DNA of 64,000 bases from Hippophae tibetana (GCA_037013495.1 JAZDXN010000029.1:198501-262500), one strand, 5' to 3'. Shown: positions 1 to 13,300, numbered from the stretch's first letter. Program-made: numbers and translations. Notes: generated by a model from the sequence alone, not told the origin.

Positions 1-652
1 GTAATACTTCTTCTAATTTTTTATTTTTTAGTAAAATATTATTGTGTGTGCAACAATAAATAATAAACATAAGTTGCCTTAAAAAATATTACAAAAATAA
101 ATATCTCCTAAAAAAAATTGTTAAACATTTACGACTTTTGCTAATTTTATGCACGTCACAAATCATACTAGTAGAGAGTTTTTCCACTAGGATGAGAACT
201 TCCTTTTATTGGAGTTTTTCTACTCTTTAATTTATGTCTCTTTAGTATTATTAAATAAATCACAGTCTAACTAGAAAAAAAATAAAAATAAAAAAGCAAC
301 ACGCATAATAATTTAATTAGAAATTAAATAATATAACTTTAAAATACTTTAGGTAAGATTATTTATTCGCTCTTTTATAATTTTATTTTTATGAAATCAA
401 GATATTATAGATTGTATATAATTATTTTGATCATATTTTTTCAAAATTTTAATATTTTTAATTAAAATTAATTGTTTTTTATATAGTAACAAACATAATG
501 ATTTAGGTATTGTTTATACAGATTTTTGTCAATATTAATGATTGGATGTGTCTCTTCTTCTTGTGGACCTGAAAACATAGAACATATATAATGCTAAGAC
601 CTAGGACAACCATAGGTTGTAGTATTCTTTGGCCTTTTGATGCTTAAGTAAG
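1..652. other. AT-rich intergenic DNA with one unit of a dispersed AT-rich repeat
   Basis: No coding region is visible. The stretch at about 240-520 matches the AT-rich repeat seen in tandem at 41256-42165: the same order of blocks (AATTAGAAATTAAA, then a TATATAATTATTTTG block, then TTTTTAATTAAAATTAATT, then an AACATAATGATTTA block) is recognisable. Nothing else was found. Confidence 0.5.
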
Positions 653-2230
653 TGATGATCGCTTGAAAAACATTAATATTACAAGATTTATTTGCACTTA
701 AATATAAAAACAAATTTCAATTTGCATGATTTTATTATTATTTAAGAAAATTTATGTATTCGGAATCACAACTATTTTCTGTTGTTTTTGAAGTAGTTTT
801 AACTTCAATTTGATAAAATGATAACACTTAAAGATTCATGCCTAAAAGCACTGATTTTCATCGTAGAAGAATAAAAGAATAACATATATAAATCTTACAT
901 GTGTTCTAACCAGATTGTAAGAGTTGAAACAATAAAAAGTAGAAAACAAATAGCCTGACTTAAGTTATAGCATCGATAAAGTGTTGGTCATGACACGATC
1001 CTATGTGTTTGAAATGAGGTGAACCAAAATGAGATGCATTCCATAGTGTGGATAAATGTGGGTTGCAATGTGCAATGATTAATTCCTTACGATCCACTTT
1101 CTTTCTTTTCCTTAGCTATAAATAAGCACTCATTTTCTTGTTTAGACACACCCAACACTAATCAAAGCATCAATTTTTGACAGCATTTTTTTCTTCTTCA
1201 TTGTTTCTTACTTTTTCTTTATTTTCTTTTATATACAATATAGATTAAATTATCACAAATAAGATGTAGCAAAATGGAGTTATTCTAGATTATGTGATAT
1301 GAAATTGTTGCTATAATTTAAAACATATTGTGAAGATTAACACCTCTTATGTGTTGTAGGATACATCTGTCTATCTATCTCTTAGGAATAAATCTAATTT
1401 GTATTCTTATTTCTTTTCAGTATACAATTTTATATTACTTAAATTTGTTATCAAATAATTTACTAATCATTCATTATTTTTAACATATGTGGCTGATTGT
1501 GATAATAGAATTTTTGTTATATTGATATGTTTGTATAGATTATTTAGGCTAATATTTTTGATAATTATTAAACACATATTATCTTATATTTCAAGATTTT
1601 TACAAAGTTTATTATTGAAAGATATATTGATGACATATTTTTTGTAATAAATTTAAAATATAAAAATTAGGTTTCACATACATCAATATACATCTAATTT
1701 AGACAAGTTGAATAGAAGTTTAAATTATTAGTCCGACCGAATGTGTCAAGTTAAATGTTTTGTTAATTTCTTAAATATTAAGTTTAAATTAATTAATGAC
1801 TTGACTGAAAGTTTTAAGTAATTTAATTAATAATGAATAATGACTCTATCGAAGATGTTATTTATACATATAAGGAAGAATCAATAATATAATTTTTATT
1901 TCATCAGCCTAATTAATTCTACCAAACATAGTCAACTAGCTAAATATCCCATTAATTATTCATTGATTTATTAATTTCATATTTGCCTACATTTTCCTAT
2001 AATTTATCTTTTATCCTTTCATTATTTTTGTCATTAGATTAGAATTTTCAAAACTAAATATTATGATAGAATGTTTAGGTCTATTTTTATGTTTGTTTTT
2101 AAGAGATTTGTTGAATTATTTAAAAGCATGTAGCTCTTCCTTAGACCGACCTTAGGTGTATACTTATCACCTTTTTACAAGTGATTTGTGCACTTGCGAG
2201 CTATTATAAATTTTATAAAATTTGACTCCA
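653..2230 (+). repeat. Old Athila-type LTR, plus strand (solo or truncated element)
   Basis: The start TGATGATCGCTTGAAAAAC aligns with the start of the young Athila LTR at 14922 (TGATGAGTGCTCAAAAAGC). Further matches are the CGGAATCAC block near 769, a TATA-like TATAAATAAG near 1118, and the terminal block with GACCGACCTT, GTATACTTATCA and GTGCACTTGCGAG at 2145-2200. The end (…ACTCCA) is followed by AGTTTTTGTG, the place where a young copy carries AGTTTTTGGCGCC before its primer site. No internal coding region follows and no clean target duplication was found, so this is either a solo LTR with eroded borders or the stump of a truncated element. Confidence 0.6.
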
Positions 2231-3400
2231 AGTTTTTGTGCATAAGTAAATCTGGGTAGTAAGAAGATGAAGGAGACTAGTGTCTCTTCTTATATTGTGG
2301 AGAGATACATAGATATTATTAGGGACGGAGTATAGATCACGGTATCTATAGTTATTTCCAGTTATCTCAAGTTATGAAGTTCTATTTAATGGTGAGTAGT
2401 GTTGAATATTTATAGGAAAGAATATACCTATAAATGACCCTTACTCATAGTGATAGACTTATCTTTAATATCAAAGCTTTATCTACCTAATTATCTGATT
2501 GTTTCATAATTAAGAATTTGAATGTTGGTCATTTATCCTATTAGATATTCAACTTACATTGTTGCTTATCTGTTGGCTCAATACTAAATGTGATGGACTA
2601 GAGTTACTTATTGACAAGGACTTCTTATACTATGCCACATAATGTAAAATATTTTATACCCAACATCAGCCTCTACACTTGCTAGGCCAGGATACATGAA
2701 CTAACATCACTTTGGTTCACTATTTTTTGAACCTCACTAGTGGTGTCAAGTCTACCCTTACATGTCATTACTTTCTAATAGGATGAATGTTTTTTGAGCA
2801 CTTAAAATGTGTGCAACAATGTCTTGTTTTCGATGGTTTTCACAGATTCTCAATCAAACTCTCGGTTAGGAAGTTATGTTGATGTAAAAATCACTATTCA
2901 ATGGGTTGACTTTTCTATTTTTTAAAGGAGGACATGGATCCAAGGGTTTGGGATTTTGAGCCCACAATGTATCCTAGAACACTTCGATGAATTCCTTGAT
3001 GAATAGGTGGATCCTATCTTGTCCTCTATATAAAGCAAGCTCTTCCTTTTAAATTTTTCATTCTAACCTTCAAATCTCACTTATGAGAGAGAGAGAGAGA
3101 GAGAGAGAGAATAGTGGGAAAGCTTGCATCAAGGTCTAGTAAGTCTTTTCTTCAACTCTTTTGTTTATTTGTTTTCCTAGCACTTTGTAGAAACTATAAT
3201 ATTTTTTATTTTCTTGCTCTCTAAACACCATGCACCCCACGACACTTATCCTTATCCTTGCTTGCATAAGAAGTGATAAAGGACAAGATGATTGATGAAC
3301 AATATTAGACTTATGAATAATGGGAATAAGTAAACATGGATCGAGAAGGGTCATGTGAGGTGATTACTAAGTAAAGGAGTGATGGAGGAGCAAGGAACCC
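2231..3400. other. Non-coding stretch with a (GA)n microsatellite
   Basis: About 1.2 kb without a credible gene. A pure GA run lies at about 3085-3110. The short ORFs here are not supported by any recognisable domain. Confidence 0.5.
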
Positions 3401-3570
3401 ATGTTTAACCAACCATGGTAGGTCCGACCATAGTCCAACCATCCATGATGTGTCTAGCTATGGTGTGTACAACCATGGTTCGGCCACCCATGGCATGTCC
3501 ATCCATGGTCTGGCTATTCATGGAGTGTTCAATCATGGTTTGATCGGTCATGGTGTGGGCAACTTGGGTC
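3400..3570. repeat. CATGG-rich imperfect minisatellite, left array
   Basis: Repeated short units around CCATGG with GGTCCG, GGCCA or TGTCC spacers, roughly 15-20 bp each (for example ACCATGGTTCGGCCACCCATGG at its core). A similar array, also with GGCCACATGTGACATG-like units, lies at 40805-40965 on the other side of the nested insertions. The two may be parts of the same host element. Confidence 0.6.
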
Positions 3571-3649
3571 CATGTAGTGGTTTTTGAATGTGGGTCAAGT
3601 TAGATGGTAGTTTTGGATCATCCTCATGATGTAATTCTATCTACGGGTG

Positions 3650-4300
3650 TTATTTGAATGTTTTTTCACCATGGACTAACTCTTTCGGAGATGAAGACAT
3701 AGATTTTATGCTAGTTGGTATTCCTAAGTACCAATTGGGTCTCGATGAAAATGATCACATTTTCTTTTCCATGAACAAAGTTTGTTCTCGAATGATAGAT
3801 CCATTATTAAGGAGAACAAGGATATCTTTAATATACCAAAATCAATAAGGTTGATAACATAAGTTTCAGGCGTAAGTTGGAGTAACCCCATTGGAGGAGG
3901 GGTCATTTTATCTACAAATCATCTCTTTGTTGGATTAAGACTGCCTTTTTGCCTATACTTCTGACGTTTTTTTTCATATGTTGGTATTGATCATTGAAGT
4001 TTCTCCCAAACTATTATCAAATATGATTGTCTTATTTGGTACTCTATAAAAAATAAGAATGTATGCTCTATGGAAGAGTTCACCTACTGCTACTTTTTAT
4101 GGCTTCAAGGTGGCAGTCGCAATTGGTTTCATCTTAAACCTTATACCAACCGTGTTTTAAATGAGAAGTTTCCAAACAAAAATATGGGATGGCAAGACTC
4201 ATTTTTCATACTGTATGGAGGTTTTGGCTTAAATGTTTTAGGGGTCCCTCCCACGCCTACTCAATATGAGAGGAATGGTAAGACACTCTAAGATTTAGCC
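3650..4300 (+). pseudogene. Decayed plant-transposon ORF, N-terminal part (Transposase_28-like)
   Basis: Translation in shifting frames gives pieces that resemble the plant 'putative gypsy type transposon' proteins. One around 3930-4030 reads GLRLPF-like text followed by FFHMLVLIIEVSPKLLSNM. A second (4070-4291) contains RNWFHLKPYTNRVLNEKFPN followed by a GWQDSFFILYG motif, which matches the G-W-K-x-x-F-F-F-V pattern of this family. Frames are broken by stops and shifts. The C-terminal coiled-coil part appears to lie at 39640-40204, beyond the copia element, so the ORF was split by that insertion. The family call is from motif memory and is moderate to weak. Confidence 0.4.
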
Positions 4301-4810
4301 TTACAGTGGTATGCTTTATTTTTTTTTATATGTTCACTTTTGGTTTGTTGTTTTTTAATCGTAGAGTCATCATTGTAAGAAGTAATTGGAGTTTATCTTT
4401 ATGGCATACATTTGGAGGAACAATATAGTAATAGACTCATACTTCTAGACAGATCACTTATTGGGTTTGGACTATACATTAGTTGGGCCAGAGAGTAGTG
4501 ATCTTCCAGATCCTAACAGTAAGTACTAATCTTTTCTATTTATTTTCAATATCTTATTTTGAACACATAGTTGTCAAGTATGTCCTTTTTGCCAATATAA
4601 CCTCTGACAACAAGTGTGTCCTTTTTACTAATATAACCTCTGGATTTCTAACTGGTAGGAAAGACTAGAATATGATAAACATTAGGTTTCTCAAGAAGTC
4701 TAGTCAAGGGGAAGCTTCTTTATAGATCAAAGTGGTTTACAACTTGGGGGATCAAAATAGAAACAATCCCCCATTTTTGGAGTAACTATCATTGGAGCAC
4801 CTCTTAAAAG

Positions 4811-6128
4811 TGTAAGGTCTATGTGAATATTGATGATATTCATGAACCAAACAAACAAATCTAACTTTAGTTTCAAGGTGTGTCCTTCAAGAATATTTTC
4901 AAGTTAAAACTATCGAGCTCCAACGATCACAATTTAGGTATATATTTGTTCTTATGCATATTATATTTCATATTAAACACATAGGAACATTTTGAGATTA
5001 GACTTCTCAATCGATCAAGATATGTCTAGATCGATTGAGCTATGTAGATCGATTCCATAATCCTAAATTAATTAATTAATTGACTAGATTGATTTATTTA
5101 TTACTTAAATTGATCGACCCTAGTTCAAAATTAATTATTTATTACATTGGATCTATTGAACATGTTTTGATCACTGTATTGGATCAATGGATATGTTCAT
5201 TCAATCAATCGAACTAGGTACTTGATCGATCGATAATATGTTAGATCGATCAAACTATGCGGGATTTGATTTTAAAACCAATTTCTAACTTGAATTGAAT
5301 TTTTTTTTCATTATATTTTCCGTTTTTCATAAAACTCTTTTAACTGATTTTATGGACAATATAGTAATTTTATTTTGACATAGTTCTTCAAAATATTCTA
5401 TATATACACACTTAAACACATAACTATAATCAACCACACAATAAAATTCTTCTCTTCATCTTAATCTATCTCATATTATTTTGTAAAACATGTTCAAGTA
5501 GGTTTATTTATTGAGTTAATTTATCAAATATTTGTGGTTATATTTGATGGATTAATAAGCCTACATTTTTTGTGATATTGTGCTTTAAGTTGATTGTTCA
5601 AGGTTACTAGATGATTTCAATTTATCTAATACATTTATTAAATCTATTTAAGGCTCTTCATTATTGAATCTACACTAGGACACACACTTGCACTTGTGTT
5701 ATTGTGCTAACATTTTAGGTATTGGTAGAATGGATTTGATAGCTTATGTGACTCAAATTTTTGTAACATTGGTTTGGACCTAGAAACCTTTTGAGAGGCT
5801 ATGATGAAAGCAGCAACTTGTAAGTAGACTATTTGGGGCCTTTATCTTGGTGGGTAGTATAACACCTGGTCTTGTAATTGGACCTTATTTTTCATAGTGA
5901 AAAGTTAGGTGGACTAGTGGACGAATGATTTTCCTCTTAGGTCATTCAGGTAGCAAAGGTTGTTCCCAACTAAAACTCTTATTTCTCGGTCTTTATATTT
6001 CTACATTGTTTTATTTAAACATGATTGAATGCTTGGTCGTCTATGAAAATTTTAATTTTTCATAATTCTACTGATTATCTATTTACGCCCTCTAGCTAAT
6101 TAGGTGTGTAACTAAAAATAAACTTTCA
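4811..6128 (+). repeat. 5' LTR of the Sirevirus-like copia
   Basis: 1,318 bp. It aligns with 38266-39632 along its whole length, including the GATCGAT-rich central part (about 5010-5260) and the end block CATAATTCTACT…CTAATTAGG. By eye the two LTRs differ at 20% or more of positions, which makes this the oldest LTR pair with both ends in the window. Confidence 0.8.
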
Positions 6129-6130
6129 CT

Positions 6131-6142
6131 TGATATCAGAGC
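6131..6142 (+). other. Primer binding site, initiator tRNA-Met type
   Basis: TGATATCAGAGC lies 2 bp after the LTR end. It differs at one base (G to A) from TGGTATCAGAGC, the complement of the 3' end of plant initiator tRNA-Met. Confidence 0.8.
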
Positions 6143-6179
6143 AGTCACTAGATACACTTAGTGTGCCTAGGACCTTGTT

Positions 6180-7843
6180 ATGGATCATTTGAGAGAGGGT
6201 TCATCTACAACCTATGGTCCTTACTTTGATGGGTCTAATTACCCATATTGGAAGGCTTTCTTTAGTCTATAGATAAGAGTGTCTAGAACTCAGTATTTTA
6301 TGATTAGGAACCACCTACAGTTACCAAAGATGATGTATTCATTCTTAAACCAAGAAAAGATTAGACCACTAAAGATAAAACTGGTAATAATTGGAATCAA
6401 AAGGGTATTAATGCTATCTTTAATGTTATGTCTACTGATGAGTTTCATCGTATTTCTCATGTTGATACTGCTAAATATGCTTGGGATATTTTAGAGGTTA
6501 TCTATAAGGGAACCATACATGTTAAAAGAACTAAACTTTGTATGCTTGGTAGTCAATTTGAAAATCTTAGTATGAAATAGGACGAAACATTTTTCTGAAT
6601 TTTATGCTAAATTAAGTGATATCGCTAACTCTTTTTCTATTATTGGTGAGAAAATTGAGGAATTTAGGTCGGTTAGGAAATTCACTCACATTGATGAAAG
6701 CATAGATGTTGAAACCATTAAAATTTAGAGATAGTTGGTTCAATTCTCATTTTGAGATGAGTTTTCATCCTCCAACAAAGAATAAAGGACAGCTTTCAAA
6801 ACTACTATGATGGAAGAAAGTGATAAATAAGATGAAAAACTGGAAATCTTGACCATAAGAATGAACAGAATCTTTAATAAAAAGAATCCTCAAAACAAAG
6901 GACAACCAAGTCGTCAAAAGGATTAGAATCTGAGAGAACTCAAATATGTGATTTTTGATGGTAAGAAACCTAAATCCACTCGACCTCAATACATTGAATG
7001 TCTGGGTTTTGGTCAGTTTATAGTTAACTGTGTAAATAAGAAGAACAACACTAGGAAAGCTTTCAACACTACACTTACTAACTTTGAAAGTGATAACGAC
7101 AACTAGTTGAATCAGAAAACAGTGACACCAATTTTCTAACATTTGCTGCAAAACTGGTGGACACTCTAGTAAGTCTGATATTGATTCAAACTATAAGGAA
7201 ACTAACTCTAAATTTTTACTTAAATATTTTAGTGTCTAGTATTAATTAAGTGTTCAAAGAGTTTGTAATATGCAAAAGAGATAAAGATAAGTTGTAGAAG
7301 TAACTAAACTCAATGAAAACCTAAAATCTTATGAAATAAATTCATCAGTACTGGAAAAATATAATCTTGATCTATTTGAATGGTCTAATGTTTTGAATTC
7401 AAGTCTTATTGGTTTAGAATTTGTAGGTTTAGAATGGGAGAAACAAAATCTGGTATAGGAACTTGAACAATCTAAGGAAGTTGTAAAAATGTTACCAATT
7501 GGAGTTGAAGGGTTCAACAAAGTTTGAGATTATGGAAAGCTAGCAAGGAATAAGAAAGGGCTAAGATATATAGATGTGCATGCTATGCCATCTTCTTCAA
7601 AATCAACTGAATTCTAAAGCCTTCATATATGTCTTCCTCATATGCTACACCTTCAACATTAAGAACTAAATTGGTATGACCTTCTAATCCTACTTCTACT
7701 ATTATTCATTATAATCAAAGAACAATTGCACCTATGATTTAAAATGATGTTAAATTTGGGAATGTTTGTCATAACTATGATAGGAAAGGTCATATTAGAC
7801 CATATTATCGATTTCTTGCGAAATATCCTTATTTTAACAATGC
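6180..7843 (+). pseudogene. Copia gag (UBN2 type) with two zinc-knuckle regions, broken
   Basis: The frame begins with ATG at 6181 (DHLREGSSTTYGPYFDGSN, then YPYWK), the usual start of a copia gag. A UBN2-like core follows (INAIFNVMSTDEFHRISHV, TAKYAWDILEVIYKGT, then FYAKLSDIANSF), but stops and shifts interrupt it at about 6270, 6578 and 6597. Around 6985-7035 a decayed zinc knuckle reads YIECLGFGQFIVNC. At about 7488-7570 the text VKMLPIGVEGFNKV…GLRYID matches the conserved spacer of Sirevirus gag. A second knuckle-like region (VCHNYDRKGHIRPYY, Cys to Tyr at one position) lies near 7765. The frame is then cut by the gypsy target site CTTTC at 7844. Confidence 0.75.
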
Positions 7844-7848
7844 CTTTC

Positions 7849-8493
7849 TAATGGAGATCGAGGTGCTGACCAAGTGGATATTTACAAATATTCTCAAGAT
7901 CCCACAAAATATTATCAAATCTTGAAGATCCTACAAATATTCTCAAGAGCCTATGCAAAGAATAGATTTGGAAGATCAAGTAGGGTGTTAGGATTAATTT
8001 AGGAAGTAATTTTTTAAGTTAATTGTGAACCTTTTTGTGTTTTATTTATCATAAGTATGTTTAGTCTTTCATTTTCTTAATGTTGGATTAGGCCCAATCC
8101 ACCTATAAATAAAGCCCATTTCATCTAGGGTTTTTCACGAAGGTTTCTTGCTTATAAAAAGAAGCCATTATGTAATTTGTAGGAAGACCATATATCATTT
8201 ATCAAATATATTTCAAAAATCTTTTCACTTTACCTACTTGTGTTCTTGATTGAATGCTCGAATTCGACTTATCAAAGGGAGTGATCATCCTTTGTGGCCT
8301 CTCAAGGTTGGGGTTTTAAAGACATTGCTTCCCTAGGGTTCAAATCTGATCATACCAAAGGTTAAGGTTTTAAAGACTTTGTTTCCCTAGGGTTTTAATC
8401 CAATCATCTTCAACACATTCCTAGTAAATCGATTGTTCCTATTTCTTTGCGTTCATGGGTTCCTAGGGTTATTTTCCTAGAGAGTCCGCATCA
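7849..8493 (+). repeat. 5' LTR of the chromovirus-like gypsy
   Basis: The right end …GAGTCCGCATCA matches the 3' LTR end …TAGTCTGTATCA. A promoter TATA (TTATAAAAAG) lies at about 8152-8161. The part from the TATA box to the end (8157-8493) aligns with 32404-32740 at about 84-85% identity by eye. The left border is set by the CTTTC target duplication, not by homology, because the other LTR lacks this part. Confidence 0.65.
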
Positions 8494-8495
8494 TT

Positions 8496-8507
8496 TGGTA
8501 TCAGAAC
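8496..8507 (+). other. Primer binding site, initiator tRNA-Met type (gypsy)
   Basis: TGGTATCAGAAC starts 3 bp after the LTR end and differs at one position from TGGTATCAGAGC. Confidence 0.8.
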
Positions 8508-9369
8508 TTTGGTTGCGGAAAATAGGTTAGCTATCAATATCTATCTTTATTTGAGCTCTTGATTTAAAATTTTTTGATCATTTTCTACTTTTTTTCAAAA
8601 AAAAAAACTACCTTGATACCAAATTTGATTGTTTTATTTCCTTATCTTTGTGGAATGAAAATATTCTTGTTTTGAGATTTTGATTTTATAATATTCTTGT
8701 TTGGCCAAATTATCTACCTTGGGTTTTATGGCCAAAACAAAACTTCATTTGGTTTCCTTATTTTCTTCCAATTTTGTGTTGTTGTTTTCGTCTTTGGATT
8801 TCATTTCATAGTTCTCTTTGAATTCTTTGTATCTTTTTTCTTTCTTTATTTCTATGTTTAATCTATCTTTGTTCTTTAGAGAAAAAGGGTGCTTCAATTC
8901 ATAGTGTCAAAAAAATTTGATAAATTGGAGTAGCAACTTTAAACGGCCATAACATTTTACTTGAGTAATGAAATGACGACTTACATAATTTGGAATAATT
9001 TCTCACTTTTCAAGTTTAAACTTTACTCTAATTTTATTTATTTTTATTTATTTTAGACTTCATTATTGTTATTTAAATTTTATTGTAGATTTGAAGAAAA
9101 TGAAGATTTATTGAAATGAAATTTAAAATGAAGATTTGTTGAAAAAAAAAGCTAAGAAAAGAAAATAAATGTGGAAACAAAAAAGGGCTAGAAATAAATA
9201 AAGGCTGAAACTAGGGATGGAGACTAAAAGAAAAAAAAGGCAACACTAGGGAATTTGAAAAAAACTCACGTAGTTTATATATAGAAGATGGAAACTGGAA
9301 GAGAAGGAACAAAGAACGCACAATAGAAACAAAAGGGAAAAGCCGTGTAGGGGAAGAAAAGGAAACAAA
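8508..9369. other. Gypsy 5' untranslated region running into the old Athila 5' LTR; junction not resolved
   Basis: No gene. AT- and T-rich leader. Somewhere here the old Athila-like element begins. The 5-mer TGATA that follows its 3' LTR (30564-30568) also occurs at 8614 and 8918, but neither copy is followed by a TG start, so the border is left open. Confidence 0.4.
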
Positions 9370-10162
9370 GAAAAAGCAGATTTTTGGAGTGTTCATTTTC
9401 CTTTCGATTCTTCTCAGAAATATTTTGGTGAATTCGTTTATATTGAATTTAATTTTTAGCATGAACTAAATTTTCTTTATTCTAGGAATAAGATGTAATC
9501 TAATTCTGAACTATGCTTGCTTTTACATGTTAATTTGAATTATTTCTCTTTATGTTTGTCTGATTTATTTTGAGTTTATTACTTCTAATTAACTAGCCAT
9601 TAATTAGATGATTTTGGTCTTGTGATTTACTATTGAAAGAAAGAATTATAGGATAGATTTGGAATATTTTAGCATAGGTAAATATAGAGATCGAAAGACT
9701 TGTATGAACTTGTGTAGTATTAAAATCATTGGTCTTAATGCTTTCTTGCTTTGTTGAATTGCATACTCTTATTTAAATTGATAAACAAGTACATTTCCAA
9801 TTGACTCACAAAAGAGGATTTTTTATGTTTTTTGGAGAATGCTAACATACTTAGATAATTAAATTTAATTAGCTAGATGAGTAAAGCATGGTGAGGGATT
9901 ATGTGAAATCAATTTCCTAGAAGTTTTCTTCCTATCAATTTGATCTTTGAATAACATCTTTCTTTTCTTTTGAGTATTTTCTTTAAATTGATTTTATTTT
10001 AAATTTCAATTACAACAACCTTAGTGACTGCTCTAGATAAAACTACAATTAGCATAATTTTGGTATTTTTTGAAAGTATGTTACCAATCCCGGAGGATGA
10101 TACTCTTTTTATCAGTTTACTATAAAACTATAATAATGTGCACTTGCAGTTTGCACCAATCA
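9370..10162 (+). repeat. 5' LTR (recognisable part) of the old Athila-like element
   Basis: From GCAGATTTTTGG to the end ATCA it aligns with 29768-30563, with shared landmarks TTCATTTTCCTTTCG, TAGAGATCGAAAGACTTGT and GATACTCTT. The part left of 9370 does not align with the sequence left of 29768, so one of the copies has been rearranged. Confidence 0.7.
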
Positions 10163-10168
10163 AGTTTT

Positions 10169-10186
10169 TGGAACCATTGTTAGGGA
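10169..10186 (+). other. Decayed tRNA-Asp primer binding site
   Basis: TGGAACCATTGTTAGGGA aligns with the intact site of the young element, TGGCGCCGTTGCCGGGGA, with six differences, five of them C to T or G to A transitions. It follows the LTR end by the same AGTTTT spacer. Confidence 0.7.
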
Positions 10187-10396
10187 TTCATTTCTTCTTA
10201 TTTTTTCCAATATCGATACAAAGTAATATTGGTTTTAATTTAAAATTTTATTTTATTTTATTTATATTTATTTATTATTTTTCTCTAGGTGCGTTTTTGA
10301 GGTTGGACTTGTCATGCTTTAACTTGAAACATTATTCCTTTTGATCTAGAGATTGAAAGAACTTTTAGATCACAAATAAAGAAGAAAGTACTAGCC

Positions 10397-13300
10397 ATGG
10401 CTGAAGGAGAACATAATGTGAAACCATGCACCTTAAAGGATTATGTAAGGCCAATTCTTATAGAAACACAAAGAATGTGTTGTAACCTATTCTAGGGTTT
10501 GATAGTCAACCAAGTGAGAAGTATATGTCACTTGAGGATGCCATGGTTTCCTATGTTGAGGGGACCAAAGCAAGGTTCAAAAAGAGTGATTCTCTATTGG
10601 ATAACATTGTGACTCATTATAGCAATATGGAAGCCTTTATGAATAATCTTGAACTGCAAATTGGGCAACTAGCCATGACCATCAATACCCAACATAGAGG
10701 AACTTTTTCTAGCAATATAGAAGTGAATCCAAAGGAACAATGCATGGTCATTACACTTAGGAGTGGAAGAGAAATTAAGAGGTTACCATCAAAGGAAAGC
10801 GAGTCCACCCCTAAAGCTCCAAACAATGGCAAAATCAATAATAAAGTAGAAGGAGAGGAGATTTTTGATGATACACAAAGAGAGACTAAGATGCCCTCAT
10901 CCATTTCATTTCCTGACAATCCTCTTATTCTATCTACTCTAGTTCCTTATCCTTAAGGCTTTCAAAAACAAAAACAAAAAATTAGATAAGCACTTTTCTA
11001 AGTTTTTGGATATTTTTAAGAAAATTCACATAAATATTCCTTTTGCAGATTCCTTGTAATAGATGCCAAATTATGCCAAATTCCTAAAGGACATCATTTC
11101 CAAGAAGAGAAGGTCAAAGGAATTTGAAATAGTGAAGCTTTTTGATGAATGTAGTGTCCTTCTTCAGAAGAAATTACCTCAAAAATTAAAAGATCTAGAG
11201 AGTTTCACTTTACCTTACACTATTGGAAATTCATTTTTTGATAAAGTTTTATTTGATCTTAGTGCTAACATTAATCTTATGCCACTATCTATTTATAGGA
11301 AATTGGGACATGGAGAGAAGAAACAAACAACCATTTATTTACAACTAGTAGAACGATCCATCAAGTATCCATATGGAATCATAGAAGATGTATTGGTAAA
11401 GGTGGATAAATTTATTTTTCTTGCTGATTTAAGGGTGTTAGATATGGAAGAAGACCAAGATTTTGCACTAATTCTTGGCTATGGGAAAGGCTTTAATAGA
11501 TGTTCAAAAGGGTGAGTTAACATTGAGAGTGAACAAGGAAGAGGTTACATTCAACATTTATGAAGCCATGAGATTTCTAGAAGATCCAAACACTTGATTT
11601 CAAGTAGATGTCATTAAGAAATGTGTAGTAAAATCCTTTCAAAAGGATATGTCAAATGATCACCTAGAATGATGTATTACCACTTCATCTCATGCTTATG
11701 ATTTTAATAACTCTGCTATTTGTGAATCTGATTTACCTATTACTAGTGAAGAATATCTCCACTATGTATTTGCCTTGGAATTATTAAAGTAGGTTACATC
11801 ATTTCACAAAGAAGTGGAGAGGTTGGAGCCAATGGTAGCCAAGACGGATTTTGTAATCTCTACAGAAAAAGGGAAGCAAACTACAACTCCAAAGTTGAAG
11901 CAATTGCTTGAGCATCTTTGCTATACGTTTTTGGGTGATAGTTACACCTTTCCAGTGATTTTTATGGCATCACTTACGTTCCAAGAAGAGGAAAAGTTGT
12001 TGCGTGTGTTAAGGGAGCATAGAATAGCCTTCCATTTGCATGCACAATATTTTAATGAAGGAACTTTACAAACCATCAATTGAGCCCCAAAGAAGATTAA
12101 ATCCAACAATGAAGGAAGTTGTGAAAGCTAAAATTTTAAAGCTCTTCAATGCTGGAATTATTTTTGCAATTTCATATATTTTATGGGTAAGTTTAGGGCA
12201 AGTTGTACCAAAAAAGGGAGAAATAACATTAGCGAAAATGACAATAATGAGTTTATTCCTACAAGAATAGTCACAAGTTTCCGTGTTCGCATTGATCAAA
12301 TGTTAGATCTATTGGCTGAATATCCCTATTATTTCTTCTTAGATGGTTATTTAGGGTATAACCAGATTTCCATAACCACCAAAGATCAGGAGAAAACTAC
12401 ATTCACATGCCCTATGGAAAATTTTCTTTTAGAAGGATGTCCTTTGGATTGTGCAATGCCCCAACAACATTTCAACATTGCATGATGGCTATTTTTTTGA
12501 TATGGTGGAAGATATAATGGAAATTTCATGGATGACTTTTTAGTTTATGGTACATCTTTTGATCAATGTTTGAATCATTTAGCTCTTATTTTATAGAGAT
12601 GTGAAGATAAAAATCTTGTCCTAAACTAGGAGAAATGTAATTTTATGGTTCAAGAAGGGATTGTGCTTGGCCATAGGGTGTCATCTAAAGGAATTGAGGT
12701 TGATCGAGCTAAAATTGCAACCATATAAAAACTACCACCTCTAAAGAATGTGAAGTGAATCAGAAGATTTTTGGGACATGCAATCTTTTATAGAAGATTT
12801 ATAAAGGATTTTTTTAAACTCCCTAAACCTTTATGTAATCTTCTAAAACAAATTATGCATTTGACTTTGATGATGTTTATTTGCAGGCCTTTAATGTAAT
12901 CAAGGAGAAACTAATTTCATCAACAGTAATGATTGTACTTTATTGAAGTCAACCTTTTGAAGTTATGTGTGATGCAAGTGACTTTGCAATTGGAGCAGTG
13001 TTAGGACCATATATTATGCAAACCGAACATTGAATGAAGGCCAATTGAATTATACAACAACTTAGAAGGAAATGCTTGATGTGATGTTTTCTTGTGACGA
13101 ATTATGGTTTTACCCCATTGGTACAAAGGTGATAATGTTCACTAATCATGCAGCACTTCATTATTTGTTTGGCAAGAAGGATGCTAAGCCCAGGCTGATT
13201 CATTGGATCCTTATTCTTTAAGAATTTCGGAAGTTTAAGATAAGAAAGGAAGTGAAAATTCAATTGCTAACCATCTCTCTCCATTGGAACAAGAGGAAGT

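Noticed and set aside
3136..3354. 72-codon minus-strand ORF
   Set aside because: No domain, and it overlaps a GA microsatellite edge and transposon-poor filler DNA.
5000..5260. GATCGAT-rich stretch as a possible regulatory array or CRISPR-like repeat
   Set aside because: It is simple sequence inside the copia LTR, present in diverged form in the other LTR (38460-38760); there are no regular spacers.
8918..8922. TGATA as left target duplication of the old Athila (TGATA follows its 3' LTR)
   Set aside because: The next bases are AATTGG, not an LTR start, and this 5-mer is expected by chance in AT-rich DNA.
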